Shown: one piece after another, positions 9,401 through 18,640 of the stretch
Position numbering within the stretch: position 1 is the first letter of the stretch
Layout: each line of letters begins with the position of its first letter
Assembly: GCA_017506865.1 (NCBI GenBank)
Contig: JAFCMP010000176.1
Coordinates: forward strand, 1-64,000
Direction: 5' to 3'
Length of the DNA stretch: 64,000 bases
DNA from: Tribonema minus
Taxonomy: Eukaryota > Sar > Xanthophyceae > Tribonematales > Tribonemataceae
Program-made: the position numbers and the translations under genes
The notes under the pieces: model-generated
The model's database searches: none
The model's input: only the letters and a program-made list of their open reading frames with translations
What the model was told of the DNA's origin: nothing

Positions 9401-9913
9401 GCTCGCCTTAAGACGTGGAAGCTGGTACGTGATCGCATAGAGGTCCGTCTTGTACATTGTACGTTCAGGGGAACCCTCCTTGCTAGCATCGCGCAGGCCA
9501 CGCAACACCTTAGCCTGGGCGTCAAGGTCCTGGAAACGTTCTTGCAGCTGTACCTCGTCTGCAGACAGTCTCGCCGAGGCAGATGCCCCGGACTTGTGCG
9601 AGGCCGCCAACAGCTCGAGCAGCCGGGTATAACGGGCTCTGGATACGGTTAGACCGGCACCAGTCTCACCCGCATCAGAGCTGGCGTCGTCACCGGCGCC
9701 AGCGCATATCTCGTCGTCGAGCTCCGCCTCTCGCTCGCTACCGCCAACGGCCGGCGCAGGAGGGGTTGCGGGCTCCTTTGACGACTTGGACTTCTTCGCG
9801 GGCTTCTCCGGCTTGTCAGCCGGTGCCGCATCAGCCTTGCCCTTACTCCCCTTTCTTTTCGTGGAGGAGTCCGAGTCTGCACATGGAACAGGATCATGTG
9901 TTGAGTCTCTCAA
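3356..9913 (-). CDS. Retrotransposon ORF1: Gag, DNA methyltransferase, protease, RT, RNase H
   Basis: 2185 aa in one open frame. Residues 1-560 are Gag-like: a Lys-rich start, long helices and a charged coiled coil near 505-535. A CCHC-like finger uses C568, C571, H584 and C590. Residues 811-1120 are a cytosine-C5 methyltransferase. The aspartic protease (about 1315-1410) has LLDPGAE at D1326 and ILGSDFF near 1398; DPG replaces the usual DTG or DSG. RT spans about 1690-1880 with YVDD at 1848-1851. RNase H spans about 1995-2140 with YTDAS (D2003), E2067, D2092 and NADGLSR (D2135). The ORF stops with TAG inside the ORF2 overlap, just before integrase. I chose Met at 9913 because it opens the longest frame after the leader. 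Such a fusion should make reverse-transcribing particles that also contain a methyltransferase. Confidence 0.93.
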   Translation of the reverse strand: MRDSTHDPVPCADSDSSTKRKGSKGKADAAPADKPEKPAKKSKSSKEPATPPAPAVGGSEREAELDDEICAGAGDDASSDAGETGAGLTVSRARYTRLLELLAASHKSGASASARLSADEVQLQERFQDLDAQAKVLRGLRDASKEGSPERTMYKTDLYAITYQLPRLKASMEQVEVDRCAYSQRFSALETARIELDAIMDRDLGDADTLRRLKAFEKVQLVQHLQAGRLVQVAPPRVGVAASIQMSHTAPSSTGVTTTPSDDGSEPSRADGADAANRGKGDVYAKAGRIAGVADLSSRVGVCVTRLDSLTAALRSMAEDVKVHALSVAIKASKDKPLLSTVRLLSLEVGGKRKGWEQLTYAERCAAIIEHFNSEAAQEKVYNSLLQARRLPSESPGELALRVRNMVVQAGGSESSREFSEKLHYLRLISSKERTAARVALGRGWQDAGLASIQEHIERTWNGKAHAASKGGPTSQDGSDRESLRDDASQASDAPRQTPSASQIARKERALADKERRLAKKEKALEVRAAAVAAKSAPAAAPARRGPTAPEHDNSGMVQFNPRSHWVCFDCQTTLPRGIAVDMHRNTPNCPAFDPSRRPRAAPYGGPRGEPRGAPPAHQANQYTRYGPRPPFPPPAAMPQAPVVAAAAAAAAPTPAEADEYHKMMAFVAWQRAQGESTSLARARAALSGGGTSGARAAVELEHAFGQRDMCVSASIATSPRERAPGHNDAVLLAMLHPSLPSVPSLAEVSQSTADANMQLEGDSANDTPPSNTGSPHTVTIPNASESPVCATAVTQDPDAGMPVAGAARHVTHASICCGIGGWDEGLKQASVAGLVVDTQLAVDKCPRVCEAYHELHPGTHKVLNACLSDDAVAIALAELDPDLTTMSPPCTDYANGSGVEGAAAEVTIMAARLIVRAKLRCCVIENVVSMLSSKAWARAQALLLAHGYCLYVSKLKGSDFSIACHRRRLYVVIARAGVGVTTAMARFGALINAIQRSSLPMSVRRVLRCPERCFFWKSRVKGTKSVYDADDCMPSPVRRNPGKPPVDLADYVADDEHDAGPVQNARVLSLREMAVLLTFTRDLPCKATIEDMKLWLVNLVMPRMAFHIAVGLVGSGMLDLQVGAPCPRGVRLDHDPSAPPPEWMLPGSEDYMHVAETPTEQGKVQARVAAITARYSAWQYAVTPDMICAEGLNTGPWSCTALNDSCNDSDSDVDEVEEEELVQSHPSGSSQGAYASEDEHHFDDTVHEATRRRGLGNPRVSAVAAKLHDEASRSQAAEVDPASVRPGETVVLPSGQPSKQRFARLKARVQHQRGFKERDFVSLLDPGAEAGIMAKATADELSPGTTCPLEKGDHSVIELADSRTQVKIVGALHLTLRFGNKLVRHKFYIVDLAITTILGSDFFGMYKTLFDYEDLTYQPLGSDGPKLKMLGSEAAHGTVWQGAKTAGAVKISPKVPAPPAHRAVCLVNDILIPAHTEVNVEVALHPPVKGLSPYSAVIQPAMSQTMLKLQERGVKAAMSVDIVGAHNPVRARMVNFSDQPVLMARNTFIGEARPASPEDIIELEDASATKLEQQLLQVAAAHHPNSEFSYAATAALRAIALGKAAGTYGAANVSAATPGTERTRTTQEPCTEAELREMLPTKGDLHDMKAPDGRPYAEHLMDVFNEFASVFAKDPKNPTVTNLMEFEIDTGDAMPIAEKARRWAQKEAEYIMEHVKAMHVRKQVEPSNGPWACNPVLARQGDKIRFCVDFRRLNAVTKRDSRGLGNIDDMVHQMKGARYVSSVDMAAGYHQIPLRESDKPKTAFRTPDGGLWQYTVAPFGLVNLPAQFTRLMHNTLGAALGAYAMVYVDDVLIYDDSMETHLAHIRDVLSRIKDAGLSVARHKCQWFQTEIKFLGHIVGSGGIRPDPEKVQAMSDMSAPLNAKGRADKGLVRTVLGCFNYYRRYVQDFATLAAPLVELTKSDAEMVWDRRRRDAFEALKKAMCEAKLVSHPDFSLPFVLYTDASQTATSGILTQFKPVQALSGKEAAPAAGRRRTVNGKEEMEVVVGYFSKINSTQDAKLGATALECLAVVLSLNHYRPYVWGNPVTVVTDAAALRWLLTLQDHNGKLMRWAMRLLEYDITVQHRPGLVNSNADGLSRLPMQKELDAPREYEQADEQWSDSIPCFAAPPSGVKFAHFVESLRRP
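6554..7483 (-). other. C5 cytosine DNA methyltransferase domain within ORF1
   Basis: Residues 811-1120 of ORF1. Visible motifs: motif I, SICCGIGGWDEGL (816-828), the AdoMet site; motif IV, MSPPCTDY, with the catalytic Cys at 891; motif VI, VIENVVS, with Glu926; motif VIII, CHRRRLYVVIA (965-975). A target-recognition-like stretch follows, then a C-terminal segment near 1098-1117 where motif X is expected. Order and spacing match DNMT or M.HhaI-type enzymes. PPCTD replaces the common PPCQ. No chromatin-reader domain precedes it, so it looks like a bare catalytic domain. The predicted product is 5-methylcytosine in DNA. Sequence specificity cannot be read from the sequence. Confidence 0.9.
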
Positions 9914-11010
9914 ATATACCCCTCACCATCCAACAATAAGATATCCATCAGCCTGGGAGAACAAAAATTATTATAGTACTCATCAAGAGAGCCTCTCTTG
10001 GAACATGGGATGTCCCTGTGCGCTCGCCCGTGCAATTAGCCAGCCCGGGACGTGCACAGAACACACCGGCACTCCCATGAGATGCATGTGGTTGCCAATC
10101 ATAGCCACGCAAGTCAGTAGAACCACGGGCTCCCGCAACCGTGTCAACCGCGGCATGCTATGTCTCAATGCATTTGATTCTAGTGCGGCAGCGGCAGAGC
10201 AGAGTTACTGTTGTTGCTGCGCAAGCACCATATGCACACCTGTTTATCGTCGTAGTTAACGCTGTTGCCTAGCTGATTGTGGCCTGCACCAATCCAACAC
10301 CTCCGGTATGCAACCGTTACCTAAGTTGCTCTGGGTAGCAACTTCAAGCGAGCGTCGACGCATTCGCAAGACGAACTGTGATCATCAGCTCGATTACACC
10401 ATCATCAGATGGTGCCGAGAAACAAAGGGTGGGGGGTGATGGGTAACCTCGCAAGCCCACTAATGCCCGTGCAAGTCAGTACGGGAGAACCCGTACCGCA
10501 GCTTTCGACAGTCAGCCTCATCATCTCAATTACACAGCGTTAACAGCCGACGTCATGCGAAGCAACTACGGGTGTGTGAGCCGCTGCTAAGCATGATTCC
10601 TCCGACACAGGCACTGGAGCTAGGGCGGCTCACGCAGCATAAAAGCACTGCTGCTCAGTGTTCACTTGGTAGCGACAGCTGGCACAACCAAGCAAAGGAT
10701 GCGGCATGCAGGCGCATATTTACAATGTGCATGCACACCGACCCCTGCGCTAAATTCCTCCTCGTAGCTGCCTCCAGTTAGTACGAGCGGTAACCAACAC
10801 TCAGCGCGTCCGCCTCGCGAAGGGCCGATACTGAATGATTGGACGATTTCCTATTCGGTCCATTGGCCTACGTTAAGGAGCGGGAAAGCAACGTTGGCGC
10901 TCCAGAGCACGTGTTGATGAGGGCAAGCGAGGGCTAACGATACGATATTTAAGGAGCACGTGTAGCTTGGTTCGTCAGGGCCCGCCAGAGCGAAGCAAGG
11001 GGTGGGTAAG
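9914..11010. other. 5' leader of the retrotransposon
   Basis: About 1.1 kb between the PBS and the ORF1 start on the minus strand. I see no convincing upstream gene. A long leader like this would carry packaging and translation signals, but none can be identified by eye. Confidence 0.6.
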
Positions 11011-11028
11011 GACTGTCTGTAGGTGCCA
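11011..11028 (-). other. Putative primer binding site
   Basis: On the minus strand, TGGCACCTACAGACAGTC begins immediately after the 5' LTR. A TGG start pairs with the CCA end of a tRNA, as expected for a PBS. The pairing tRNA would end in CTGTAGGTGCCA. It is not the common initiator-Met PBS (TGGTATCAGAGC), and I cannot name the tRNA. Confidence 0.7.
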
Positions 11029-11383
11029 TGAAACAAAGTTGGGGTTATATTTGTTATGTTAAGCCTGTCTTACTTGTAGATGGGGCAGCGTTGGCTTGGG
11101 CTGATTTAGACGGGTCCATGATGGTTGATGGTTGTTGGCTTCAGTTGTCTCTATCCTGGAGCCGTGGTATCCTAGCTGAGTGACAAGAACCGAGGCCTTG
11201 CAAGCACAACCCTTCATCTGGGGAGACTCAAGGGTCTCACCGGTTAAGGGGTTTTCCTGCAATGTTCCCCTAGTTCGAACCAATTGCCCTGGGCCCTAAT
11301 AACGGCCGAATATAATAGAGTTGAAACATCATAAGCCAGAAGGCTACATAAATAGTTTACTTTACATACAGCTGCCCGTGTCA
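11029..11383 (-). repeat. 5' LTR of the methyltransferase retrotransposon
   Basis: The second 355-bp LTR copy, apparently identical to 1-355. On the coding strand it is upstream of the PBS and should contain the promoter. A TATA-like tataat (11309-11314 on the plus strand) is present, but orientation and use are unproven. Confidence 0.95.
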
Positions 11384-12754
11384 CGTTGAAGACTTCGGCG
11401 ACTGCACATGGTGTTTGGCCCTACAGTGCAGGCACTGTATGCCCTGACGCGTTGATTTAATACGTTCCAGAAGGCGTCTTTCCAACAGCGCGTCACCGGT
11501 GACGATTTTCAAACGGTTTGCTGACGAGGACAGAAGGAAACGTTTCCGTTACGTCAATCCTTCTTTAGTCTTTGATTCGCCTTTAGTTGAACGAGCCGCA
11601 CGCATTAAGGGGTACATGCCACTTGCACCTCTGCATGCACCGCTGCCACACAATGGCGATGCGATAAGATGACGAGATGCGATACGGATAGCGAGGGAGC
11701 CTTGCAAGTACGGCGACATGTCCACACTTGAAACGACCGAGAGTCGATCAGTCAGACACTGCAGCCATCATGAGAAGAAACACATACTGTAGCGGCGAAA
11801 ACTGCACCGACACCGTGTTGAAGCAAAGTGGTGCACAAAGACAAGTGGGCAACAGCACCGTCAGCAATCTATGATCTCAGCGAGGTGCGCATTTGCAGAC
11901 ATGTCGTCTCCGTATCAGCGCCGCTGCAGTCTCTGCCTCCTTACTTCTAGAACAATGTGCGCGGAGTGTCACATCTTACTTTCAAAAAAAGGTGTTGGAC
12001 AACTTCAAAGAAAGTGCGGCGATAAAAGAAGCGGCGATAAAAGAAGTTGGCACAGCACGCGTTGCTCTCATGGAGGGATGAAGTGATGCTATCAACTTTC
12101 TCAACAGTGTCAACTTTTTTGAGGGAGACTAAGACTCTCCGTCTACCTCGCTCCCCTTCTCAGTGGCCCTGGCTGGTTCCAAGCTTTCGGCTCCATTTGC
12201 GCTGTCTGACGACATGACTTCATGGTGAATGTGATTGCTCATCTGCTGCTTGCCATTCGAGTGGCAGGTGCATTCGAAAATGATCAATGTGCTGGTACTC
12301 TGTGTCAGCTGGCTGGTCACAGCAAATGTGTATCTGCGTCACAGGTCAACTGACTCATGTCCTAGCTGTACAGCGAGTTTTCCGTCTGAAATTCTGCCTC
12401 TGGGTGGAATCCAACCTGCAGTTCGGAAGCGGCACACTCAGGGGGGAGAAAGATCATTGCCGTTCAGGTAGCATATTGACTAGCACTGCCTGACAGCCAT
12501 GGGGACAGCGTCAGCGAGAAATTTTCATGCAACGCTTTTTGAAGTACTGGCATGAAGCGGTCGCTGTCCATAACGGAACATAGTTGATGCTAGAACACTC
12601 CATTCAGCCCGTCCCAGAACGCCCTGTTATCCCCTAGATCATCAGCATGGAATCTGTGTGGAATCCGTGTTCCATCAGTGCGACTGCGGCATCAGTCATC
12701 ACTGGGCTCAATATATCTGAAGTTTGCAAGACTCACTGGAGGTGAAGGCTAGAA
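11384..12754. other. Intergenic, no gene recognised
   Basis: No convincing coding region. 11591-11621 (gagccgcacgcattaagggg and on) closely resembles 24031-24060, so it is a dispersed repeat. The short direct repeat gcggcgataaaagaag lies near 12017-12045. Confidence 0.5.
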
Positions 12755-13450
12755 TTAATTCATGCCAGCCGACGTCCAACTAGGGCCGTCACACGCAACG
12801 ACAGGGGTGGCAATTTCCACTACCGCCTCATGTTGTCTCGAAGCATGAAGTGCAACAAGAGGGTCATGTGAAACAATGGTATTGGTAAGGACCCATAGCC
12901 TGAGATAATAGAGCGCAGGCCGCAAGCAACACTGGCAAAAGCCCCACAGATCAGCGCTCAACAACAACATCTTCGCCATAGCGATGGCGAAAGAAATGCG
13001 GTCAACAGAATCCTGGATGAAGGCCACCAATAGCCATCACCATTCGTCGAGCGTGCCACAGTAAGTGTTTGTGCTTTGCTTTCTCCCCTCTGCCGCCGCA
13101 AAGCAGTCCTTGGATGCCGCACTAATCCTGACTGGGCCGATGCAGTGGTCTGCAGCCGGCGCTCGCACGAAGGTATCCAGCATCACCCCTTTGTACCGAT
13201 ACTGCGTGCTGCGTGCCAGTATCATGCTGCCGGGCTGTATGACTGTATCAGCGTCTGACACCTTGAACATGGAGGGGTCTTCGTTGGTGACCCGCAGCAC
13301 ATGGCATTCATGCAAGATGCGCTGCAGGCCACGCTTCTGTAATTGATGATTAGCGAGATACCCACGCATAGCCTGCGCATGGCACCCTACAGCATAAGTG
13401 CAGAGTGGTGTCTTGCATGCGGCGCTGCCGCAGCGGCGGAAGGGGCACAT
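12755..13450 (-). pseudogene. Possible gene relic interrupted by one TGA
   Basis: Two consecutive minus-strand ORFs, 13450-13037 (137 codons) and 13030-12755 (91 codons), are in the same frame and separated by a single TGA at 13039-13037. The upstream part has protein-like composition, with stretches such as VSDADTVIQPGSMILARS. I do not recognise a family, and no start or splice structure is evident. It could be a decayed gene, an exon or chance. Confidence 0.3.
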
Positions 13451-13940
13451 GTCTCCGCTGATACGCCACGCATCTACGTAAGACCATTGTCACGGCTGCC
13501 GGTGTGGTCATGGAGGACGGCCCGGAGGTCACACTAAGCCAGGTCGCACTAAGCCACGAAAGGGCTCCCGTATCCCGCTAGCTGCGCAGCTGAGGGGAGA
13601 ATCACCTTACCGATCACGCCCTGCTGCGTAGCTGCCGCTTCAGCTGTTGCATATGCAGCCATGTGAGCTCATTGAGCACCTTGATTGGCTTTTTGCGGCC
13701 GTCCTCGTCCGCCCCCCTGCCCTGCTGCCAGCGTTCTCACTTGTTAACGCTGCCCACTCCTCGTCAGCCGCAACGTGCAGGTCTGCGTCGTCATTACCAC
13801 CGCGCTGTACACCAGCACCAAGAGTATCAGCGGATGCTGCTGATTTTGCATTTCAACTACACTTTTGCGCTGAACACAGTATGTAGCACTTTGTACTCGC
13901 ACTTGCATTATCACTTCTCGAATGCAAACAAAGCTCAATG

Positions 13941-14050
13941 TTGATTTCGAATATTTTTGGCAAGTGATAGAAACCAGGAGAGCGTCGTAATCCTGCACTA
14001 GTTGCTTTTGCTCTGTGGAAACTAATGAGGGACAAAAGTTTGTGGGATGC
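13941..14050 (-). repeat. Dispersed copy of the 121-bp repeat family
   Basis: The reverse complement carries the family landmarks in order: cttttgtccc, tagtttccacagagcaaaag, acgacgctctcctg and a closing aatattcgaa. These match the tandem units at 43045-43357, with diverged bases between. Confidence 0.65.
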
Positions 14051-14524
14051 ATCAGACACAAACTTCAAAAGGCTGACGCGCTGACCTGTGTCTAGCAGGT
14101 CAGGACGGTTTTTGGTACAAGGTTGAGAGGTCCAGTGAAGTTCATCGCCAGTAGACACACTCAAGAACAAGGCACCAGACTGTTCATGTGGTCAAGATAT
14201 GTATTGGCATTCTGTGGAGAGGGGGAGACCGGGTCCGATCGCGCTTGCGCCTGTGGCCTTGGGCCCAAGAAGTGTGCTGTAAAGTCATGACAGCGATCCA
14301 AGCAAGCTCCGTGGCTGAACAAGGAGATGTCTTCATTCCATGATTTTGGGTGTTCAGTGATTATTTAAAACCAGATAGACATGCATGCAGCATTGCTCAG
14401 CGCGGCCCGCTGAGCATCCACTCCAGAGTCTCAACTTCAACTGGAGTGTGTTGAACATTGCACAACCTCAACTTCAACACTTGTCAAACTTCAACTTCAA
14501 CTTGAAGTTTAACTTCAGCTTCAA

Positions 14525-14584
14525 CTGTTGCCACAGTGCTCAACATGCATTTCTGCACCCTTCTGCCTACCGCTGCCACATACC
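14525..14584. repeat. Dispersed 60-bp repeat, copy 1 of 3
   Basis: tgttgccacagtgctcaaca, then a T-rich segment and cctaccgctgccacata. Related copies are at 29543-29601 and 32883-32937. Two of the three copies follow AACTTC-type sequence, which suggests a shared mobile or satellite origin. Confidence 0.7.
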
Positions 14585-15001
14585 CCCCCCCTGCATGGTG
14601 CTCTCTGCATCCATGCACAACCTGCAGCGGTACAAGCAATATGCATGTGCTGTGCCATCACTGGATGTCCTCACATCACGTGCAAACAATCCGTTACACC
14701 TTGCTGCAAAACAGAAGCAGAAAACGCATACAGCACAATGGCCGGTGCCGACGCACTGCGCTTGCGCAAACGCGCACAAACAACACTCTCCCCGCCCCCA
14801 CGTCCTAGGCTGACCCATTTGTACAGTCCGTCGCACCACGCTAAGGGTCGCAACCAACCTCTTGGTATCCCAAACCCCGGCCTCGTTCCAGGCGCTAAAT
14901 AGTCAGCAGCCAGAACTCTCGGGCGTTGTCTGCGTGATAACAACATCCTCCTGAATGGGACGGGTATGGCACAGCACAAGGCTATTGTACATATGACATG
15001 C

Positions 15002-15104
15002 ACGCCTTGCGCACATATGAAAACTACCCCTTGTTGCCCCCATGTATGCGAGATGGACGCCTTGCGCACATATGAAAACTACCCCTTGTGGCCCCCGTGT
15101 ATGA
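15002..15104. repeat. 55-bp tandem duplication
   Basis: acgccttgcgcacatatgaa begins at 15002 and again at 15057. The two units are nearly identical over about 48 bases. The duplication lies just outside the 3' end of the second retroelement's coding region. Confidence 0.85.
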
Positions 15105-15147
15105 GCGTGTAGCTGTTTATGACCCGTCTGCGGTGAGCATTCCGTGG

Positions 15148-15462
15148 TCACACAGCCATCGCCAGCGACTCCGCCTTTGCTAACGCTCTCCCCTCCAGAG
15201 GTACCCACAGTGCTGCGACTGGGGCCGTGGCAGGCTGTTCTGCAATAAGAGGGTCATCCGCCTCCACCTCCAGCTTCCTGTACCACCACTCATGCCAATG
15301 TTGCACCTGCATGCCCTTATAGAGCTGCAAGTAGCGAGGAAGCGCCTGTTGAAAAGCATCCTGATCGGGGAACTCCCTTGGGCAGAGTATATGCAGCAGT
15401 CGGTTGCGCTGATCTATGTCCTCTGGGTGTACTCCCCCTCCCCCGGCAAGAGACAACGCCAA
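15148..15462 (-). pseudogene. C-terminal tail of element 2 polyprotein, frameshifted
   Basis: 104 codons, open in the frame -1 to the integrase ORF and overlapping its end. The shift falls around a G-rich run (gggggaggggga in coding sense, about 15428-15440), a likely spot for an indel or slippage. The segment includes QHWHEWWYRKLEVEADD. I recognise no domain. By position it continues the polyprotein after GDWVYLTGAFW. Confidence 0.5.
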
Positions 15463-17456
15463 AATGCGCCTGTGAGATATACCCAGTCACCCTTTTGGAA
15501 GATGCGACCAGCATTAGGTCCCGCCTGCGCAGTGATGCGCTCATGCGGAGAAGTCTCCAATTCCCCTGGCAGTTGTGTGTCCGATTCTGGTGAAGATGAT
15601 GCTGGTACCGATCTGACATCGTAGGGGCGGAGTCGAATGGCGTGTACGTAAGGATTCGCCATCGCTGGGCCTGGTAATTGATCATGCCCGAGTGCTGGCT
15701 TCACCAGGTACGTATCACTGCGTGCCACGCGCCTCTCCACCACGTATGGGCCAAACCATCGCTCTGCAGTCAACTTAGGGCTACGCCCCTTGCGCCGCAA
15801 GAAATAGTATACCCACACTTTGGATCCCACACCAAACCGCCGTTGTACCGCCTCCGGAGACCCCGCAGCCTGATCCCGCAATTGCTGTTGTTCTTGCAGG
15901 AACACCCTGACAAGTTCATGCGAGGCCTGTAAGTCCTCCTCCAGCAACTCCATGTACTCTGCTACATCCCTCCAGCGCGGAGGCAACACGTTCCGCTGGT
16001 GTTCTAGCGCTGCCTCAAATGGTAACACTGCCTCTCGACCATAGAGGAGTCGGAAGGGGCTGACGCCGAAAGTCAAGTTGAGTGCTGTGCGGTGTGAGAA
16101 GAGGACCAAAGGTAGCCGCTCGTCCCAGTCACGCTGTCCACTGTCGGCAATCATGCTCAAGAGGGCCACTAACGACCCATTGGCTCGCTCCGTTAAGCCA
16201 TTGCACTGTGGATGATATGGGCTTGAGAATCGCCGTGAAACTCCCATCAGACGGGTCACCTCTCGCAGCAGCGTACTGCGAAATTCTGCCCCGTTGTCAG
16301 ACAGGAGAATGCGTGGAGCCCCGTGTCGCGCAATGACTTCTTGTACGAGGAGCCGTGCTACTGTCGGCGCCGTATGGTCAGATGTTGCAAACGCCTCCAC
16401 CCATCTAGTCAGGTAGTCCGTGAAGACAACCATGTACTTGTTGCCTCGATTGGAAACTGGGAAAGGCCCAACAACATCCACCCCCACCAAGTCAAACGGC
16501 CCTCGGAGTTCCTCCCTGCCAAAACCGCGCACTGGTACTCCGCTTTGCTGTCGGAGCTTCCGCGCCAAGCACGTAGGGCACTTCAGCACGTGCTCTGCGA
16601 ACGCAGCATACATGCCGACCCAGTAGAAACGCTGGGCAATCTTGGCAAATGTGTGATCGAAGCCGCAATGGCCTCCGCCAACTGGGTCGTCGTGTGCTCC
16701 ACTCAGGACCTGAGGGACCAACACTGCCGGTAACACCAACCTGTCCTCCTCAGGTACCCGCCTGCCGCGTCGTGCCGCAATATAAAGCCGCCCTGCTAGC
16801 ACATAGTAGCCAGCCCACTTGGCAGCATGTACCTCCTTGAGCTGCTGTTCCGAGAGGTCAGCGCTCACCACTCCGCCCTCCAAATGTGCCATTATTGCCC
16901 CTAGGAACGGGTCGGCGCGCTGAGCTGCTGACACATCGTCGCTCCCGGGTAACTTCGCCCTGCGACGTCCCACCAAGACCTGTGCGCCACATAGTGCCAC
17001 GCCACATTGGAAGCACCCCACCGCGTCTGCAGTGAGGCCCCGCTTGGTCAGACAGACGCACCCCCCTGAAACCACCGTCCTGCCCGCGGCGCCCTGTGAC
17101 TGCGCCTTTGCCTCCGGTGCCGTGTCCTGCCAGTGTCCTCCAACCAGGCGCGACAAAGCGTCAGCATTGGCGTTTTTGTGCCCAGGCCTGTACGCAATTG
17201 TCATGGCGTACTCCTGCAGCACTGTGACATAAGGTTCCTGCCGTTTAGTGCGTATGTCACTGGTGGGATTGAGCAGGTACTTCAGTGCGGCGTGATCCGT
17301 CTCCAGCACAAACGGACGCCCATTGTGCAACAAAGGTCTGAAGTGTAGAACTGCTTCCACCGCTGCCAGCGCTTCCCGGTCGTACACGGAGTAGTTGCGC
17401 TCCGCCTTGTTGAGAGTACGGCTGTAGTAAGCAAGCGGCTGTTCGGCATGACCACG
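15414..17456 (-). pseudogene. RNase H C-terminal half and integrase of element 2
   Basis: The frame continues directly after the TGA at 17459-17457 (RGHAEQPLAYYSRTL), so it is part of the RT polyprotein and not a separate gene. RNase H residues include E in YDREALAAVEA, D in ETDHAAL and D in NANADALSR. An unusual Cys-rich insert (CVCLTK, then CFQCGVALCGAQ) follows. Numbering from the Met at 17387, integrase has H232, H240, C270 and C273, then D304 (GVDVVGPF), D364 (SDNGAEF) and E400 (GLTERANG), with GPY near 546. All integrase catalytic residues are intact. It ends TAG, with the tail in another frame. Confidence 0.85.
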
Positions 17457-18059
17457 TCATTGTGATAGCACCACCCCCAGTCCCACATCACTGGCGTCGG
17501 TCTGGAGCACCAACTGCGTCACGCCCTTTCTGATGCCCTCGTAATCAGGGTTAGCCAGTAGAGGGGCTGACCGTAGAGCGTCCTTCAGCATGGACCAGGC
17601 TGCAACTACCTCGTCTGTGAGCTCGAAGCTGGCATCCTTCCGCAACAAAGCCGTGATGGGCTCTGCTATGTCCGAATAGTGCGGAATGTACTCGCGATAG
17701 TACGATGCCATCTGCAGGTATGACCTTGCTTCCGCCAGATTGAGGGGCGGCTCCAGTTTCTCAATCGCCGCCACCTTGGCCGGGTCCACCTCCCGACCAC
17801 CGCCGTGGACTATGTGCCCCAAAAACTTCACTTGAAGTTGAGCAAAGTGGCACTTGGTCGGTTTGAGCACCACTCCTGCCTGTGCTAACCTCGTGAAGAC
17901 CCGCTCCACGTGAACCAGGTGCTCGCTAAATGTGCGTGAGAAAATGAGCACGTCGTCGATGTAGACCAGCGCGTATACCCACAGAGCGTCGTGACCGACC
18001 GCTAGTTCCATCATACGCTGGAATGTTGCTGGCATACGCATGAGCCCCATGGTCCCCAC
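17457..18059 (-). pseudogene. RT palm and thumb plus start of RNase H, element 2
   Basis: Same frame as the RT segment upstream, entered after a TAG. It opens with VGTMGLMRMPATFQ, the equivalent of the usual MPFGL-APATF motif, then YIDD (ALVYIDDVLIFS), VKFLGHIV and the first RNase H Asp in LQTDASDVGLG. It stops at TGA right after VLSQ. The codon at 18059 is GTG, so there is no real start here. Together with its neighbours this would be one continuous RT-RNase H frame if the two stops were read through. Confidence 0.85.
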
Positions 18060-18640
18060 CTACCACTGAAACTGGCCCCAACGAGTCTGGAACGCTTTGA
18101 TCGGCCGTGACTCTGCGTCGAGCTCAATCTGCCAAAACCCATCCTGTGCGTCTGCGGCGGAAAAGTAGACAGCGCCGTCAAGCGCGTGGTGCATCTCGTC
18201 CGTGCGCGGCAACGGGTAAGTGTCCAACCCGTAACCCCTCTCCATGACTGCTTTGTTGACTGCACGTAGGTCCTGCACCACCTGAAGGCGGCCGTTCGGC
18301 TTGGGCACTAGTAGCAGTGGAGAGTTCCAGGGCGATGATGCTGGTTCGATGACCCCCATCCGCAAGAGCCGGTCAACCTCTTTCCAGAGAGTTTCCAACT
18401 CCAGGATTAAATATCGTCGCATCTTGGCCCTGTAAGGCGCAGAGTCACCCACATTGATATGGTGTCGAACCAGGGGCGTTGGCCGAGGCAGCTTGCCATC
18501 AAAACTGAACGCACCAACCTGCGCAAGCCGCAAAAGCACCAGGTCGAGCTCCATCTGCTCATCGTCGGTCAAGTGGGCCGTCCGTTCTCGTGTGAAACAG
18601 GCGAGCACGGCTATCTCCTCTGTTGTAGGTGGTGGGTGTA
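18060..18640 (-). pseudogene. RT fingers of element 2, ending in an in-frame TAG
   Basis: From the Met at 18608 it reads into a Ty3-type RT: YRAKMRRY, VIEPASSPWNSPLLLVPK, QDLRAVNK, YFSAADAQDGFWQI. The frame opens slightly upstream, after a TGA near 18650. It ends at TAG (18062-18060) between two conserved RT motifs, so the stop is within the enzyme core. The frame is +1 relative to the spacer ORF upstream. Confidence 0.85.

Larger units (their letters stand above)
1..11383 (-). mobile_element. Complete Ty3/gypsy-type LTR retrotransposon carrying a DNA methyltransferase
   Basis: The element is bounded by 355-bp direct repeats (1-355 and 11029-11383) that start TG and end CA and look identical base for base. 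It is read on the minus strand: 5' LTR at 11029-11383, PBS-like site, 1.1-kb leader, ORF1 (9913-3356), ORF2 (3440-609), polypurine tract, 3' LTR at 1-355. Domain order is Gag, CCHC-like finger, C5 methyltransferase, protease, RT, RNase H, integrase, chromodomain-like, Tudor-like. RT before integrase is the Ty3/gypsy arrangement. Identical LTRs and two long open frames point to a very recent insertion. The target-site duplication cannot be tested because the left flank lies outside the window; the right flank begins cgttg. Confidence 0.95.
13451..14997. other. Intergenic with repeat fragments
   Basis: No gene recognised. It contains a reverse-strand copy of the 121-bp repeat family (13941-14050), a run of AACTTC-type hexamers (about 14430-14525) and one copy of the tgttgccacagtgctcaaca repeat (14525-14584). 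Confidence 0.5.
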
